Shown here piece after piece: positions 27,201 through 34,304 of a stretch of 34,304 nucleotides of DNA. This DNA comes from Ferruginibacter sp. (GTDB lineage Bacteria; Bacteroidota; Bacteroidia; Chitinophagales; Chitinophagaceae): positions 1 to 34,304 of the forward strand of contig JAHBTM010000021.1 of assembly GCA_019638635.1 (NCBI GenBank), written 5' to 3'. The translations under genes and the position numbers were made by a program. How positions within the stretch are numbered: the first letter of the stretch is position 1; each line of letters begins with the position of its first letter. A model generated the notes under the pieces. It ran no database searches. It saw nothing but the letters and a program-made list of their open reading frames with translations, and had not been told where the DNA came from.

Positions 27201-27309
27201 TCGTGATATTCGTCAATGGAATGTAAAAGGCCGTTATGCTATGAACAAATCATTTCAAACCGGAATTAGTATGAGGCTGCAGGGAAATGATCTGGCAACC
27301 ACGGGTTGA
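24262..27309 (+). CDS. Large outer-membrane-type protein, 5' part, ended by an in-frame TGA
   Basis: A 1015-residue product with a TTG start: no in-frame ATG lies between the upstream stop (24244) and the signal peptide KHKYSYLILTLLLFSLASTAQ. The mature N-terminus (RKKIIPVTQSLQIDSLSIVP) and the central block (FIDGEMLQRGEDQDYVINYN, then AEITFTPKQMITKDKRIQVE) match a Bacteroidota pattern of large conserved surface proteins of unknown function. The second half alternates aromatic and polar residues in strand-length runs, suggesting an outer-membrane beta-barrel. The stop at 27307-27309 lies inside that barrel; the same frame continues for 145 further codons. The break may be a true nonsense mutation or a base error. 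The function is not known. Confidence 0.75.
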   Translation: MKHKYSYLILTLLLFSLASTAQPQTSTLRKKIIPVTQSLQIDSLSIVPNSFSIEGIPATEYSVDPVTATLTWLRFPAQTEVEITYRIMRSRLNAPESRFNYDSIRFNFIAGKPSTVRASGSTPPPLFDFGKIESSGSFGRAISFGNNQDAVVNSTMNLQLNGYFGDSLELTAAITDNNLPIQPEGNTQDLRDFDRIYLQVKKKNWQTSFGDIDIRESKNYFLNFYKRLQGASFQISNKLSSKTQNVFFASGAIAKGKFNRHILVPIEGNQGPYRLRGANNELFFIILAGTERIFIDGEMLQRGEDQDYVINYNTAEITFTPKQMITKDKRIQVEFEYADRNYLNSQIYAANEMNFNNKLLLNVAFYNNMDARNSTIDQTLDNQQKQFLSNIGDSIQNAYYQNAVKDTFAPGKILYKKIEVIYNGGIRDSIFVISSDPNDVLYNLSFTYLGPGKGNYKQMLNAVNGQAFEWVQPGPNNEKLGDWEPVTLLITPKQLQVLSLGAIYQLNKQGKLSGEVAMSKYDVNLFSSNDKANDNGFAAKVRYDQSNRTLQLLGKPSQMSFHTGYEFVSGKIKPLERLRNVEFYRDWSLPLEQLPADEHIASASIQFSRSVQKLRYEINVYNRSDSYNGTRHIAEWAHQLKGWAITTRMNYTGFKGPQQSGSFIRPFADISKTLNHFNKMQLGVRYTGEINTIRPENTDTLTATSFAFHVYEAYIKSNPALRNKWGLHYTRREDLLPYQNKLLKTDLSNNYTVTSEWLKSDLRQLKLSVTYRDLNVLTTARPSLLKPEESVLGRLEYAATEWKGFATANFLYEIGTGQEQRREFTYLEVPAGQGEYAWFDYNQNGIPELNEFEVAVFQDQKRYIRVFTPGSQYVKANYLQFNYSIQLDPSVLMGAATSGFKKVLSKMTTSSALQINKKKIAANGFLFNPFIKELIDTNLVALNLFMSNTLFFNRANPKWGMEVTQSQSGTKALLAYGFESRDIRQWNVKGRYAMNKSFQTGISMRLQGNDLATTG

Positions 27310-27744
27310 AACTTTAACAATCGGAACTATCGCATACGCCAGTGGCATACCGAGCCCACGGTCACGTATTTGTATAAACAGGCATTTCGGGCCATCCTGA
27401 GTTACGGGTACACGCAAAAAGAAAATACCATTGATTCACTGGAACAATCTACACACCACACCTTAACGGCTGATCTGCGTTATAATGCGTTGGCCAATAG
27501 TAGCATTACAGCAAAGTTTACTTATAATCAAATTGATTTCAGGGCGTATCCCGGAGCGGCAAGTTCTACCGTTGGGTTTGTAATGCTCGATGGATTATTA
27601 CCCGGCAAGAATTTTTTATGGAATATTGATCTCACCAAAAGGCTGGCAGGGAACCTTGAACTCAGTTTACAGTATGAAGGAAGAAAACCGGGAGATACTA
27701 AAGTTATCCATACCGGACGTGCGGCGATTCGGGCATTGTTTTAA
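27310..27744 (+). pseudogene. 3' part of the interrupted outer-membrane protein
   Basis: The frame of the preceding gene continues directly after the TGA as NFNNRNYRIRQWHTEPTVTY and stays open to a TAA at 27742-27744. It has the same barrel-like strand pattern (ANSSITAKFTYNQIDF, NLELSLQYEGRKPGDTKVIH). It lacks its own start or promoter, so it is best read as the C-terminus of the gene at 24262. The full product would be about 1160 residues if the TGA were a sense codon. Confidence 0.75.
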
Positions 27745-27749
27745 AAGAT

Positions 27750-27772
27750 AACGGCACCGTGTAGGTGCCGTT
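27750..27772. terminator. Hairpin between convergent genes
   Basis: AACGGCACC (27750-27758) pairs perfectly with GGTGCCGTT (27764-27772) around a five-base loop. T-rich sequence follows on both strands (GTATTT on plus, ATCTTTT on minus), so it may serve both convergent genes. Confidence 0.65.
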
Positions 27773-27822
27773 GTATTTGAATTAGGATATTTACTGTTTG
27801 CCGGTTCTTGGATAGTATTGGA

Positions 27823-28824
27823 TTAGCTAAAAAGTCCGCCTTTTTTAAGAGGCCTGTTGGCTTCGCCTACTTTGAAGCCGTTGTTATACACTTCAATTTT
27901 ATAGTTTCCGGTAGAGAAATCTGTATTCTGTTTCCAGTCGAAACTAACGGTTTGTTTCTTATTTTGCTCATACTGAACATCCAGCTTTTGAGTGTAGATT
28001 TTTTCTTCACCTTCGCGTGTGTTGAAGATGCCGGAACCCAGTGCTTCTACAGCAATCGGTTTGCCATCGGGGGATGTAATCACCACATAAATTTCTTTGT
28101 TACCCGATGGAGCTATCATGTTTTCATCCAGCTCAAAGGATACACGTAATTTATCCACACGTTTAGCCTTATCTGTTACTTTCTCTTTTCCGCCACTTTT
28201 TTCATTGATACCTACAATGTTGAAGTTGGTGGCTTTCAGTGTTGAGCCCACATCAATGATGTTCTCCTTTTCTGTTATCACCACTTTGGCGGAATCAAAA
28301 TCGCGCATTACACGGTCGCGCTCACGGGTCACTACCATTTTCTCTTGTGCCAGCTGAACTTTTTGTCCTTCAAGGATTTCAATCTGTTGTTGATATCCTT
28401 CCAGATCGCGGTTCAATGATGCAATCAGTTGACGAGCTTCAGCCAGTTCTTTCTGTGTGGCGTTGGATTTTGCGAGCAAAGACTGTATTCGGGACTGCTT
28501 TTCTTCAATCTCGCGGTCTTTGGCCGTAATGGCGCTGTCTTTTTTGGAATTAGACGTTTTGAGCATGTCGTACCGCATGGTAGCATCGGCTAACTCTTTC
28601 TGCAGTTCATCACGCTGTGTGGTCGTAGATGTAATTACATTCTCTTTTTGGGCAAGCGTTTCACGCGTGTTGTTTTTATCCCAGATAATATATCCCCAGG
28701 TTCCCAGTAATGCAGCTACCAGTACTCCGGTGAGTATTCCACGTGTCTTGTTAGACGACTGTGTGGTTTTTGTTTCTGTTGGAGGTGGCGTTTTGCCTGA
28801 CTCCGGAAAATTTTCAAATGCCAT
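27823..28824 (-). CDS. Membrane-anchored coiled-coil protein of unknown function
   Basis: A 333-residue protein. A short Pro/Thr-rich cytoplasmic head is followed by one transmembrane helix (about residues 29-48, GILTGVLVAALLGTWGYIIW), then a long heptad-rich coiled coil (about 55-200) and a C-terminal beta-rich domain (DKLRVSFELDENMI, KEIYVVITSPDGKPI, GNYKIEVYNNGFKVGE). The tail probably lies in the periplasm. No enzyme motif is present. The frame also allows a start two codons earlier. The terminal domain pattern recurs in Bacteroidota hypotheticals; the role is unknown and a scaffold function would be a guess. Confidence 0.78.
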   Translation of the reverse strand: MAFENFPESGKTPPPTETKTTQSSNKTRGILTGVLVAALLGTWGYIIWDKNNTRETLAQKENVITSTTTQRDELQKELADATMRYDMLKTSNSKKDSAITAKDREIEEKQSRIQSLLAKSNATQKELAEARQLIASLNRDLEGYQQQIEILEGQKVQLAQEKMVVTRERDRVMRDFDSAKVVITEKENIIDVGSTLKATNFNIVGINEKSGGKEKVTDKAKRVDKLRVSFELDENMIAPSGNKEIYVVITSPDGKPIAVEALGSGIFNTREGEEKIYTQKLDVQYEQNKKQTVSFDWKQNTDFSTGNYKIEVYNNGFKVGEANRPLKKGGLFS

Positions 28825-28985
28825 AATCATTGTTTTTAAATGAATGATATTTTTCTTGTGTCAGTGGCTACAAGGCCCGGAAGCTTCAAATTCACTTCCG
28901 GAACTATATTTACAAAAAACTGTGCCAAACTTAAACATGGGACAGGATTAACATTTTGTTTCACTGGTTTACACAGAGGGAGGTT

Positions 28986-29009
28986 GGTGCAATTTAAGTA
29001 CATTGCACC
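28986..29009. promoter_or_regulatory. Inverted repeat directly upstream of holA
   Basis: GGTGCAAT (28986-28993) and ATTGCACC (29002-29009) are a perfect 8-bp dyad with an 8-base spacer, ending 8 bases before the ATG. It overlaps a weak promoter-like TACATTG (28999-29005). It could be an operator or an mRNA hairpin. Confidence 0.4.
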
Positions 29010-29017
29010 TCACATTT

Positions 29018-30022
29018 ATGAGCGCTGCAGAAAAAATATTAACATCCTGGAAAAAGAAAACATTCAAACCTCTGTATTGGTTTCAGGGAGAAGAAGATTA
29101 TGAAATTGACATGTTGGTTCAATATGCCGAACATCATATCCTCACCGAGGAGGAAGCTGCATTTAACCTGAATATATTGTATGGTAAAGATGCCGAATGG
29201 AATGACGTAATCAATACCTGTCGCTCCCATCCGATGTTTGGTTCCCGTCAGTTGATTATTCTGAAAGAGGCCCAGTTGATGAAAGATATCGAAAAACTGG
29301 AACCTTATTTTCAGCAACCCCTGAACTCTACAATCCTGATTGTAGCCTATAAAGGGAAGTCGCTGGATAAACGGAAAACCTTTACAAAGGTGGTGGTAAA
29401 AACCGCAGAAGTGGTAGAAACAGCTAAGATTAAAAACGATGGACAAGTTTTAGCCTGGATTGAAGATTATGCCCATCGGAAAGGTTTTGATATGAAACCC
29501 AAAGCAGTAGCCTTATTATTTGAACATATAGGGAATGACTTAAGCCGCATCAGTAACGAAATTGATAAGCTTACACTGAATATCAGGGATAAAAAACAGG
29601 TAGATGAGTCAGATATTGAAAAATACATTGGCATCAGCAAAGAATACAATGTGTTTGAGTTGCAGGGGGCTATTTCCACGCGAAACCTGACAAAGGCGTT
29701 ATCTATTATCCGTTATTTTGAGTCTAATCCTAAAGCAGGGCCTATACAACTGGTCATCCCCACTTTATATGCCTTTTTCAGCAAAGTGTATGTGGCTCAT
29801 AATTTAAGCGATACGAGTGTAAATGGATTGAAAGCGGCTTTCGGCAATTACTATACAGCCGGTGATGTAAAAACGGCAATGGCGAAATATAACTTCGCAG
29901 AAACAGAAAAGGTGATTCTACTGTTGAGTCAATACAATCTGAAAGCAGTGGGCATTGGCAATCCCGGTGTTTCCGATGGTTCGCTGATGAAAGAGATGGC
30001 ATCTAAAATAATCTTAGGGTAG
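29018..30022 (+). CDS. holA: DNA polymerase III subunit delta
   Basis: The delta subunit opens the sliding clamp as part of the clamp loader. The 334-residue protein starts MSAAEKILTSWKKK and shows the family's order: KPLYWFQGEEDYEIDMLVQ (N-terminal clamp-binding domain), SHPMFGSRQLIILKEAQ, LIVAYKGKSLDKRKTF, and the C-terminal domain with KEYNVFELQGAISTRNLTKA. The frame extends five codons upstream to a TTG (29003), but those codons lie in an inverted repeat, so the ATG at 29018 is chosen. It converges on ribF and the two reading frames overlap by nine bases. Confidence 0.9.
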   Translation: MSAAEKILTSWKKKTFKPLYWFQGEEDYEIDMLVQYAEHHILTEEEAAFNLNILYGKDAEWNDVINTCRSHPMFGSRQLIILKEAQLMKDIEKLEPYFQQPLNSTILIVAYKGKSLDKRKTFTKVVVKTAEVVETAKIKNDGQVLAWIEDYAHRKGFDMKPKAVALLFEHIGNDLSRISNEIDKLTLNIRDKKQVDESDIEKYIGISKEYNVFELQGAISTRNLTKALSIIRYFESNPKAGPIQLVIPTLYAFFSKVYVAHNLSDTSVNGLKAAFGNYYTAGDVKTAMAKYNFAETEKVILLLSQYNLKAVGIGNPGVSDGSLMKEMASKIILG

Positions 30023-30946
30023 GCCTTGCAGTAAGTTATTCACCCGGTTGCGATCGGTCTCTAATTGCTTTTTTAAAGCGTCCAAATCCGGGAAGCGTTG
30101 TTCGTCTCTTAACTTATGTAACAAACTCAGCTCAATCGTCATTCCGTAAATATCACGATTGAACTCCAGGATGTGAACTTCAATGGTGGTGTGTGTGCCG
30201 TTCACTGTTGGACGGGTGCCAATGTTGAGCATGCCATTGTACATCTTCCCGTCAACCAGCACCCTTACCGCATACACTCCATGTGCAGGAATTAACTTTT
30301 CACTATGGGCAATTTTTAAATTCGCTGTAGGAAAGTGAATGGTTCGTCCTTTCTGTGCTCCTTGTACCACCTCACCTGATAACTTGTACGGATAACCCAG
30401 GTATTCCGCTGCTTTTTCCACATCTCCCTGCAGTAATGCCGCACGAATTCTGGTACTGCTGATCGACACATGTTCCAACACTTCTGCCGGTATTTCTTTA
30501 ACACGGTATTGGAATTTCTTGCCCAAATCTTCTAACAATGTATAATCTCCTTTACGCCCCTTACCAAATTTATGGTCATACCCGGTGATGATGGTGTGAG
30601 GGTTAAAATATCGTACCAGAAAATGTTCAATATAGTCCTCGGCAGATTGTTCGGCAAATGTTTTGTTGAATGGAATTTCCACTAAATGATCAATGCCCAC
30701 ACGCTCTAACATAGTGTATTTCTCTTCCTGCGTGGTTAATAATCCTATCGGGGCTTCGCCCTCAATCACATGCCTGGGGTGTGGATAGAAGGTAATAACA
30801 ACCGTTGTGCCCCCAATGTCAGCGGCCGTTTGTATCAGTTGTTGCATGATACGCGCATGGCCGAGGTGTACACCATCGAAGGTTCCAATGGTTAGAACGG
30901 CTCTCGATAATTGCGGAAGTGCCTCTATGTTTCTGTGTATTTGCAT
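30014..30946 (-). CDS. ribF: Bifunctional riboflavin kinase / FAD synthetase
   Basis: Makes FMN from riboflavin and then FAD, supplying cofactor to flavoproteins such as the SdhA encoded nearby. The 310-residue length is standard. The N-terminal nucleotidyltransferase domain has GTFDGVHLGH (21-30), TFYPHPRHV, GYDHKFGKGRKGDY and ISSTRIRAALLQGD. The C-terminal kinase domain has GRTIHFPTANL, GVYAVRV, MLNIGTRPTVNG and LHKLRDEQRFPDLDALK. It has its own promoter box and is divergent from purM. Confidence 0.95.
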   Translation of the reverse strand: MQIHRNIEALPQLSRAVLTIGTFDGVHLGHARIMQQLIQTAADIGGTTVVITFYPHPRHVIEGEAPIGLLTTQEEKYTMLERVGIDHLVEIPFNKTFAEQSAEDYIEHFLVRYFNPHTIITGYDHKFGKGRKGDYTLLEDLGKKFQYRVKEIPAEVLEHVSISSTRIRAALLQGDVEKAAEYLGYPYKLSGEVVQGAQKGRTIHFPTANLKIAHSEKLIPAHGVYAVRVLVDGKMYNGMLNIGTRPTVNGTHTTIEVHILEFNRDIYGMTIELSLLHKLRDEQRFPDLDALKKQLETDRNRVNNLLQGLP

Positions 30947-30956
30947 GAAAGTGATG

Positions 30957-30964
30957 CAAATGTA
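30957..30964 (-). promoter_or_regulatory. -7 promoter box for ribF
   Basis: TACATTTG on the minus strand matches TAnnTTTG and continues as CATCA, as at smpB. It lies ten bases before the ribF ATG. Confidence 0.5.
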
Positions 30965-30995
30965 AATTGAAAATGGTTTATTCGGCTTTGCCAGT

Positions 30996-31003
30996 TAGTT
31001 TTG
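30996..31003 (+). promoter_or_regulatory. -7 promoter box for purM
   Basis: TAGTTTTG matches TAnnTTTG and continues as CA. The ATG follows only four bases later, so transcription would begin at or next to the start codon (a leaderless message). Confidence 0.5.
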
Positions 31004-31007
31004 CACT

Positions 31008-32177
31008 ATGAGTTTGTACAATAAAAGAGGTGTTTCAGCTCAAAAAGAAGAAGTACACCAGGCAGTGGCCCGCCTGCATCAGGGCCTTTTTCCAAAAGCA
31101 TTCTGCAAAATCTATCCCGATTTTCAGGGTAAAGATGAAAACTTCGTCAATGTAATGCATGCCGACGGTGCCGGCACTAAAAGCGTCTTGGCCTATCTGT
31201 ACTGGAAAGAAACCGGTGACTTGTCCGTTTGGAAAGGAATCGCCCAAGATGCTGTTGTGATGAACCTCGATGATTTACTCTGTGTGGGAATTTTTGATAA
31301 TATTTTATTCAATTCTACCATCGACCGCAATAAACACCTGATACCCGGAGAGGTGTTGGAAGCCATCATCAATGGAACACAGGATGTCTTTAACACCCTT
31401 GCCACTTTTGGTATTCATATTCACTATCTCGGAGGCGAAACAGCAGATGTAGGCGATGTAGTACGTACCATTGCCGTAAACGGAACAATGGCATCCCGGT
31501 GGCCGGTTAAAAAACTTATAACCAATGAACGTATTCAGGCAGGTGATGTGATAGTAGGACTGGCCGGATTTGGGAAAACGAATTATGAAACCGAATACAA
31601 TAGTGGCATTGGAAGCAACGGATTAACGAGTGCACGACATGATGTGCTCAGCAATTATTACGGTAAGGCATATCCGGAATCGTATAATCCGGTGTTGGAT
31701 GAAACAGTGGCCTATATTGGGAAAGCCAGGCTCACCGATACCATCACAGTGGAAGATGGCTCTCAACAGGTTGTTGGTAAACTCCTGTTAAGTCCAACCC
31801 GTACTTTCGCTCCACTGATGAAAGTATTGTTGAGCAATCACTTTGAGGATATTCATGGCTTGGTGCATTGTAGCGGAGGCGGACAAACAAAATGTATGAA
31901 ATATTTACCGGCTCCGTTTACCATCATTAAGGATAATCTCTTTGAACCACCGGCCGTATTCAAATTGATTCAGCAAAGCAGTGGAAGCAACCACCGTGAA
32001 ATGTACGAAGTGTTTAACATGGGCACACGCATGGAAATTTACTGTAGCAAAGAAAAAGCACCGGTGTTTATCGAAGAAGCAGATAAGCTCGGTATTGCCG
32101 CCCGAATCATTGGCAGGGTAGAGGCCGGTGAACAAAAATTGTTCATTCAACAGGGAGATGTTGAAATTGTGTACTAA
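31008..32177 (+). CDS. purM: Phosphoribosylformylglycinamidine cyclo-ligase (AIR synthase), Bacteroidota type
   Basis: Closes the imidazole ring in purine synthesis (FGAM plus ATP to AIR). The 389-residue protein has the AIR synthase signature HADGAGTKS (residues 51-59), VVMNLDDLLCVG, HYLGGETADVGD and, in the C-terminal domain, GLVHCSGGGQTKC. The sequence is longer and more divergent than proteobacterial PurM, as is usual in Bacteroidota. No other purine gene is adjacent. The very short distance between promoter box and ATG suggests a leaderless transcript. Confidence 0.9.
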   Translation: MSLYNKRGVSAQKEEVHQAVARLHQGLFPKAFCKIYPDFQGKDENFVNVMHADGAGTKSVLAYLYWKETGDLSVWKGIAQDAVVMNLDDLLCVGIFDNILFNSTIDRNKHLIPGEVLEAIINGTQDVFNTLATFGIHIHYLGGETADVGDVVRTIAVNGTMASRWPVKKLITNERIQAGDVIVGLAGFGKTNYETEYNSGIGSNGLTSARHDVLSNYYGKAYPESYNPVLDETVAYIGKARLTDTITVEDGSQQVVGKLLLSPTRTFAPLMKVLLSNHFEDIHGLVHCSGGGQTKCMKYLPAPFTIIKDNLFEPPAVFKLIQQSSGSNHREMYEVFNMGTRMEIYCSKEKAPVFIEEADKLGIAARIIGRVEAGEQKLFIQQGDVEIVY

Positions 32178-32239
32178 GAATCGTTAATTCCGAACACAGA
32201 AAAACAAAATGTTGTAGCTTCGGCAAAATCATTAGTAAT

Positions 32240-32926
32240 ATGTCTCAGTCAATTATAGAATTAAGAAACGTAAATATTTATCAGGGAAAAAGTATGGTGC
32301 TGGGAAACGTAAATATTTCTCTTGATAAAGGTGAATTTGTGTACCTCGTGGGCAAAACCGGAACAGGAAAGAGCAGTCTCCTTAAAACACTCTATGGTGA
32401 TTTGGAATTGAGGGAAGGTGAAGGTTGGGTGGTGGGGCATGATTTGCGTCATCTTACATGGAAAACCGTTCCGTTTCTCAGGCGGAACCTCGGGGTAGTG
32501 TTTCAGGATTTTCAATTACTGACTGATAGAAACGTAAACGAAAACCTCAAGTTTGTACTAAAAGCCACCGGTTGGAAAGATGAAAAGCTGATGGACGAAA
32601 AAATTGCGGATGTGCTTGAAAAAGTAAACCTGAAAACCAAAGGATTTAAAATGCCTTTTGAATTGAGTGGTGGAGAACAGCAAAGGGTTGATATAGCACG
32701 TGCATTATTGAATTCACCTAAATTGATTCTGGCCGATGAGCCTACCGGTAACCTGGATCCGGAAACCAGCGATGAAATCATGCAGCTGCTGTTCCATATC
32801 TCCAGAGATTATAATACAACCATCCTGATGGCCACACATGATTATCTCGTGATTAAAAAATTCCCGGCCCGTACCATTAAAACAGAGGCGGGTAAGGTTT
32901 GGGATAATGCGGGAATAGCCATGTAA
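32240..32926 (+). CDS. ftsE: FtsE-like ABC transporter ATP-binding protein
   Basis: A 228-residue ABC ATPase. Walker A is GKTGTGKS at 38-45, the Q loop is VFQDFQLL, the signature LSGGEQQR at 142-149, Walker B LILADEP at 162-168, and the H loop is ATHD. The phrases [20 protein letters not shown] and [16 protein letters not shown] are those of FtsE, which with FtsX controls peptidoglycan hydrolases at division. No ftsX is adjacent in the window, so a related lipoprotein or permease-type ABC partner is possible. The 3' end overlaps the convergent glycosyltransferase gene by 50 bases. Confidence 0.85.
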   Translation: MSQSIIELRNVNIYQGKSMVLGNVNISLDKGEFVYLVGKTGTGKSSLLKTLYGDLELREGEGWVVGHDLRHLTWKTVPFLRRNLGVVFQDFQLLTDRNVNENLKFVLKATGWKDEKLMDEKIADVLEKVNLKTKGFKMPFELSGGEQQRVDIARALLNSPKLILADEPTGNLDPETSDEIMQLLFHISRDYNTTILMATHDYLVIKKFPARTIKTEAGKVWDNAGIAM

Positions 32927-34022
32927 TTAACTGGCGGATATTTTTCCCGGCATCGTATATTTCAGGCAACAATTTCTTTCGGGCATGTATATGCGCATCT
33001 GTAAAAGGTGTGTTGATCAGCTGATCAACCAATGCCCCCAACGCATCCCAGTCTGTAAACACATTACACAACCCGGCTTCACGCATACCTTCTGTTGCCA
33101 TGCTGTTGGTAATACAGTGCCTCCCCATAAACAAGGCATGAATCAGTTTGAGTTTTACTCCTGTGGCATTCAGTGAAGGAACGAGTTGGATATGTGCATC
33201 CAGAATCAATTCGTTCATCTCCGATTCTGACGGATTACTGATTAACTGCACATTTGAATATTGCGAAAGAAAGGCTGCCAGTTTTTTATTAGGGGCATGC
33301 CCGGCAACTACCAAAGGAATGTTTCGCTTTCCAAAACAATGTGCTACAAGCATCCTCACGGCACGGTCATTTTCGTTCACGGATAAATTACCATGATACA
33401 AACAATATTCACCGGAGCCGGCTTTGCTCTGTACCTCTTCAAAGGGTACAATTACCGGAAGAAACCGCACATCATCTGCACCCATTATTTCACTGAAATA
33501 GATTCGGTCTTTTTCGCTAACCGCCAGAAGGGTTGCCCTGTTTGCAATGGAAGTTTCGTATATGTTTAATAACGACGCCTCTCTTGAAAAATATAATTTC
33601 TTTAAAGGGTGGTTTTCGTATTGTGCAAGGTGAGTATAGTAAATGTGTTCTGTATTATGTAACCGAATGAATGTTCTCGTTCTCGGGATTAAGTTTTTAT
33701 ATACTCCGTAAGTACAATGCATACCTTCCAGCAATATGGGATGATCGTCTTGTTGCAATCTCTCCCATAATCTATTGTTGTTGCGCGAACCTACAATATA
33801 GGGTATGCGTAATGGTAAGTGAAATTTTCTGGGATAGTAATGAACTTCTTCGCACAGTGTTTCAAGTATTGGTACCGGCTTCCTGGTAGTGTGAAAACAG
33901 TGTAGGATGATTTTTATATCTTCCTGATGTAGCATACGGAGGGTGTGAAACAAATCGAAGTAGCCACCATGGGTTACCGGCCATGGAATATCGTGGCAAA
34001 CTATATGTACATACCTATCCAA
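32877..34022 (-). CDS. Glycosyltransferase, GT4-like fold
   Basis: A 381-residue cytosolic or membrane-associated glycosyltransferase. The N-terminal Rossmann domain starts HIVCHDIPWPVTHGGYFDLF, the typical acceptor-side glycine loop of GT-B enzymes. The C-terminal donor domain includes CLYHGNLSVNENDRAVRML, PLVVAGHAPNKKL, VQLISNPSESEMNELILDAH and GVKLKLIHALFMGRHCITN, with the usual late E (MATEGM). The sugar and acceptor are unknown; surface polysaccharide or glycan synthesis is likely. It starts eight bases inside the 3' end of the upstream glycosyltransferase gene, so the two are co-transcribed and may be translationally coupled. Confidence 0.85.
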   Translation of the reverse strand: MDRYVHIVCHDIPWPVTHGGYFDLFHTLRMLHQEDIKIILHCFHTTRKPVPILETLCEEVHYYPRKFHLPLRIPYIVGSRNNNRLWERLQQDDHPILLEGMHCTYGVYKNLIPRTRTFIRLHNTEHIYYTHLAQYENHPLKKLYFSREASLLNIYETSIANRATLLAVSEKDRIYFSEIMGADDVRFLPVIVPFEEVQSKAGSGEYCLYHGNLSVNENDRAVRMLVAHCFGKRNIPLVVAGHAPNKKLAAFLSQYSNVQLISNPSESEMNELILDAHIQLVPSLNATGVKLKLIHALFMGRHCITNSMATEGMREAGLCNVFTDWDALGALVDQLINTPFTDAHIHARKKLLPEIYDAGKNIRQLITWLFPHYPKPYPPLF

Positions 34023-34304
34023 TGTGCTCTTGATAATAATTTATTAAAGTCTGCGATTCTGTCTGCCAATTATATACAGCGGCCGCTTTAATACAGGCTT
34101 CCCTCATCCGGGCTGCAGCCGAAGGATGATCGAGTATCTGGTTCACTGCTGCGGCTATGCGTTTGGGTGACACATCCTCAATCAGCACTCCAATATTAAA
34201 TTGATTGTAGATTTCACGATAGGCCGGGTAATCTACACAAACCTGAGGCACTCCTGCGTGTATGTAATCGAAAAACCGGTTGGCGAGGGAATAATAATTG
34301 CTCT
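34015..34304 (-). CDS. Glycosyltransferase, C-terminal part, cut by the right edge
   Basis: The minus-strand frame enters from the right edge reading NYYSLANRFFDYIHAGVPQV and continues through RIAAAVNQILDHPSAAARM to YNWQTESQTLINYYQEHIG. This is the donor-site end of a GT4-type glycosyltransferase, with the N/K-FFDY-x-x-AGVP motif. Only about 96 codons are inside the window. It overlaps the next gene by eight bases and forms an operon with it. Confidence 0.85.
   Translation of the reverse strand, partial: SNYYSLANRFFDYIHAGVPQVCVDYPAYREIYNQFNIGVLIEDVSPKRIAAAVNQILDHPSAAARMREACIKAAAVYNWQTESQTLINYYQEHIG

Noticed and set aside
27307-27345. Selenocysteine at the in-frame TGA
   Set aside because: No convincing stem-loop of bacterial SECIS type follows at the right distance, the position is in a barrel rather than a redox motif, and no selenocysteine machinery is visible in the window.

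Overview
This 34.3 kb window comes from a member of the Bacteroidota, most probably a Chitinophagaceae-like bacterium. The signs are a protein with a type IX secretion (Por) C-terminal sorting domain, a single-chain cytochrome b558-type SdhC in an sdhCAB operon, Bacteroidota-style AIR synthase, no purine-rich ribosome binding sites, and many upstream regions with the Bacteroidota -7 promoter box TAnnTTTG (here usually extended to TAnnTTTGCA). No tRNA or rRNA gene was seen. Both edges cut genes: L-serine dehydratase on the left and a glycosyltransferase on the right.

Layout. 1-6.4 kb is housekeeping: L-serine dehydratase, smpB, an AI-2E family permease, accD, class I fructose-bisphosphate aldolase, and a BtuF/TroA-like metal or corrinoid binding protein. 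6.4-9.7 kb is accessory: a lipoprotein serine hydrolase lies between two related, apparently untranslated loci, both best read on the minus strand. Each has a conserved promoter-like block, a 5' segment that can form either of two competing helices, a conserved 3' block and a strong intrinsic terminator. The second locus also carries seven tandem 56-bp units. 9.7-11.1 kb is a cystathionine beta-synthase-type enzyme. 11.46-13.5 kb holds an IS200/IS605-like (REP-associated type) HUH transposase between two direct copies of a structure made of a 120-bp leader, a 30-32 bp perfect palindrome, 14 or 22 tandem 26-bp units and a conserved tail. 13.5-16 kb holds small hypothetical genes, including two lipoproteins. 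From 16 kb on it is mostly core: an S41 protease divergent from an N-acetylglucosamine-kinase-like gene, a T9SS cargo protein, a conserved hypothetical gene, sdhCAB, a large outer-membrane-type protein broken by an in-frame TGA, a membrane-anchored coiled-coil protein, holA converging on ribF, purM, an FtsE-like ATPase, and two overlapping glycosyltransferase genes.

How the genes work together. Only sdhCAB (complex II) and the two glycosyltransferases form clear operons. The others are largely single transcription units with their own promoter boxes and terminators. The most unusual content is the pair of paralogous putative long non-coding RNAs around the serine hydrolase, and second the palindrome-capped tandem arrays around the transposase. 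Neither matches an RNA or repeat family I can name. All statements come from reading the sequence; no database search or folding program was run.
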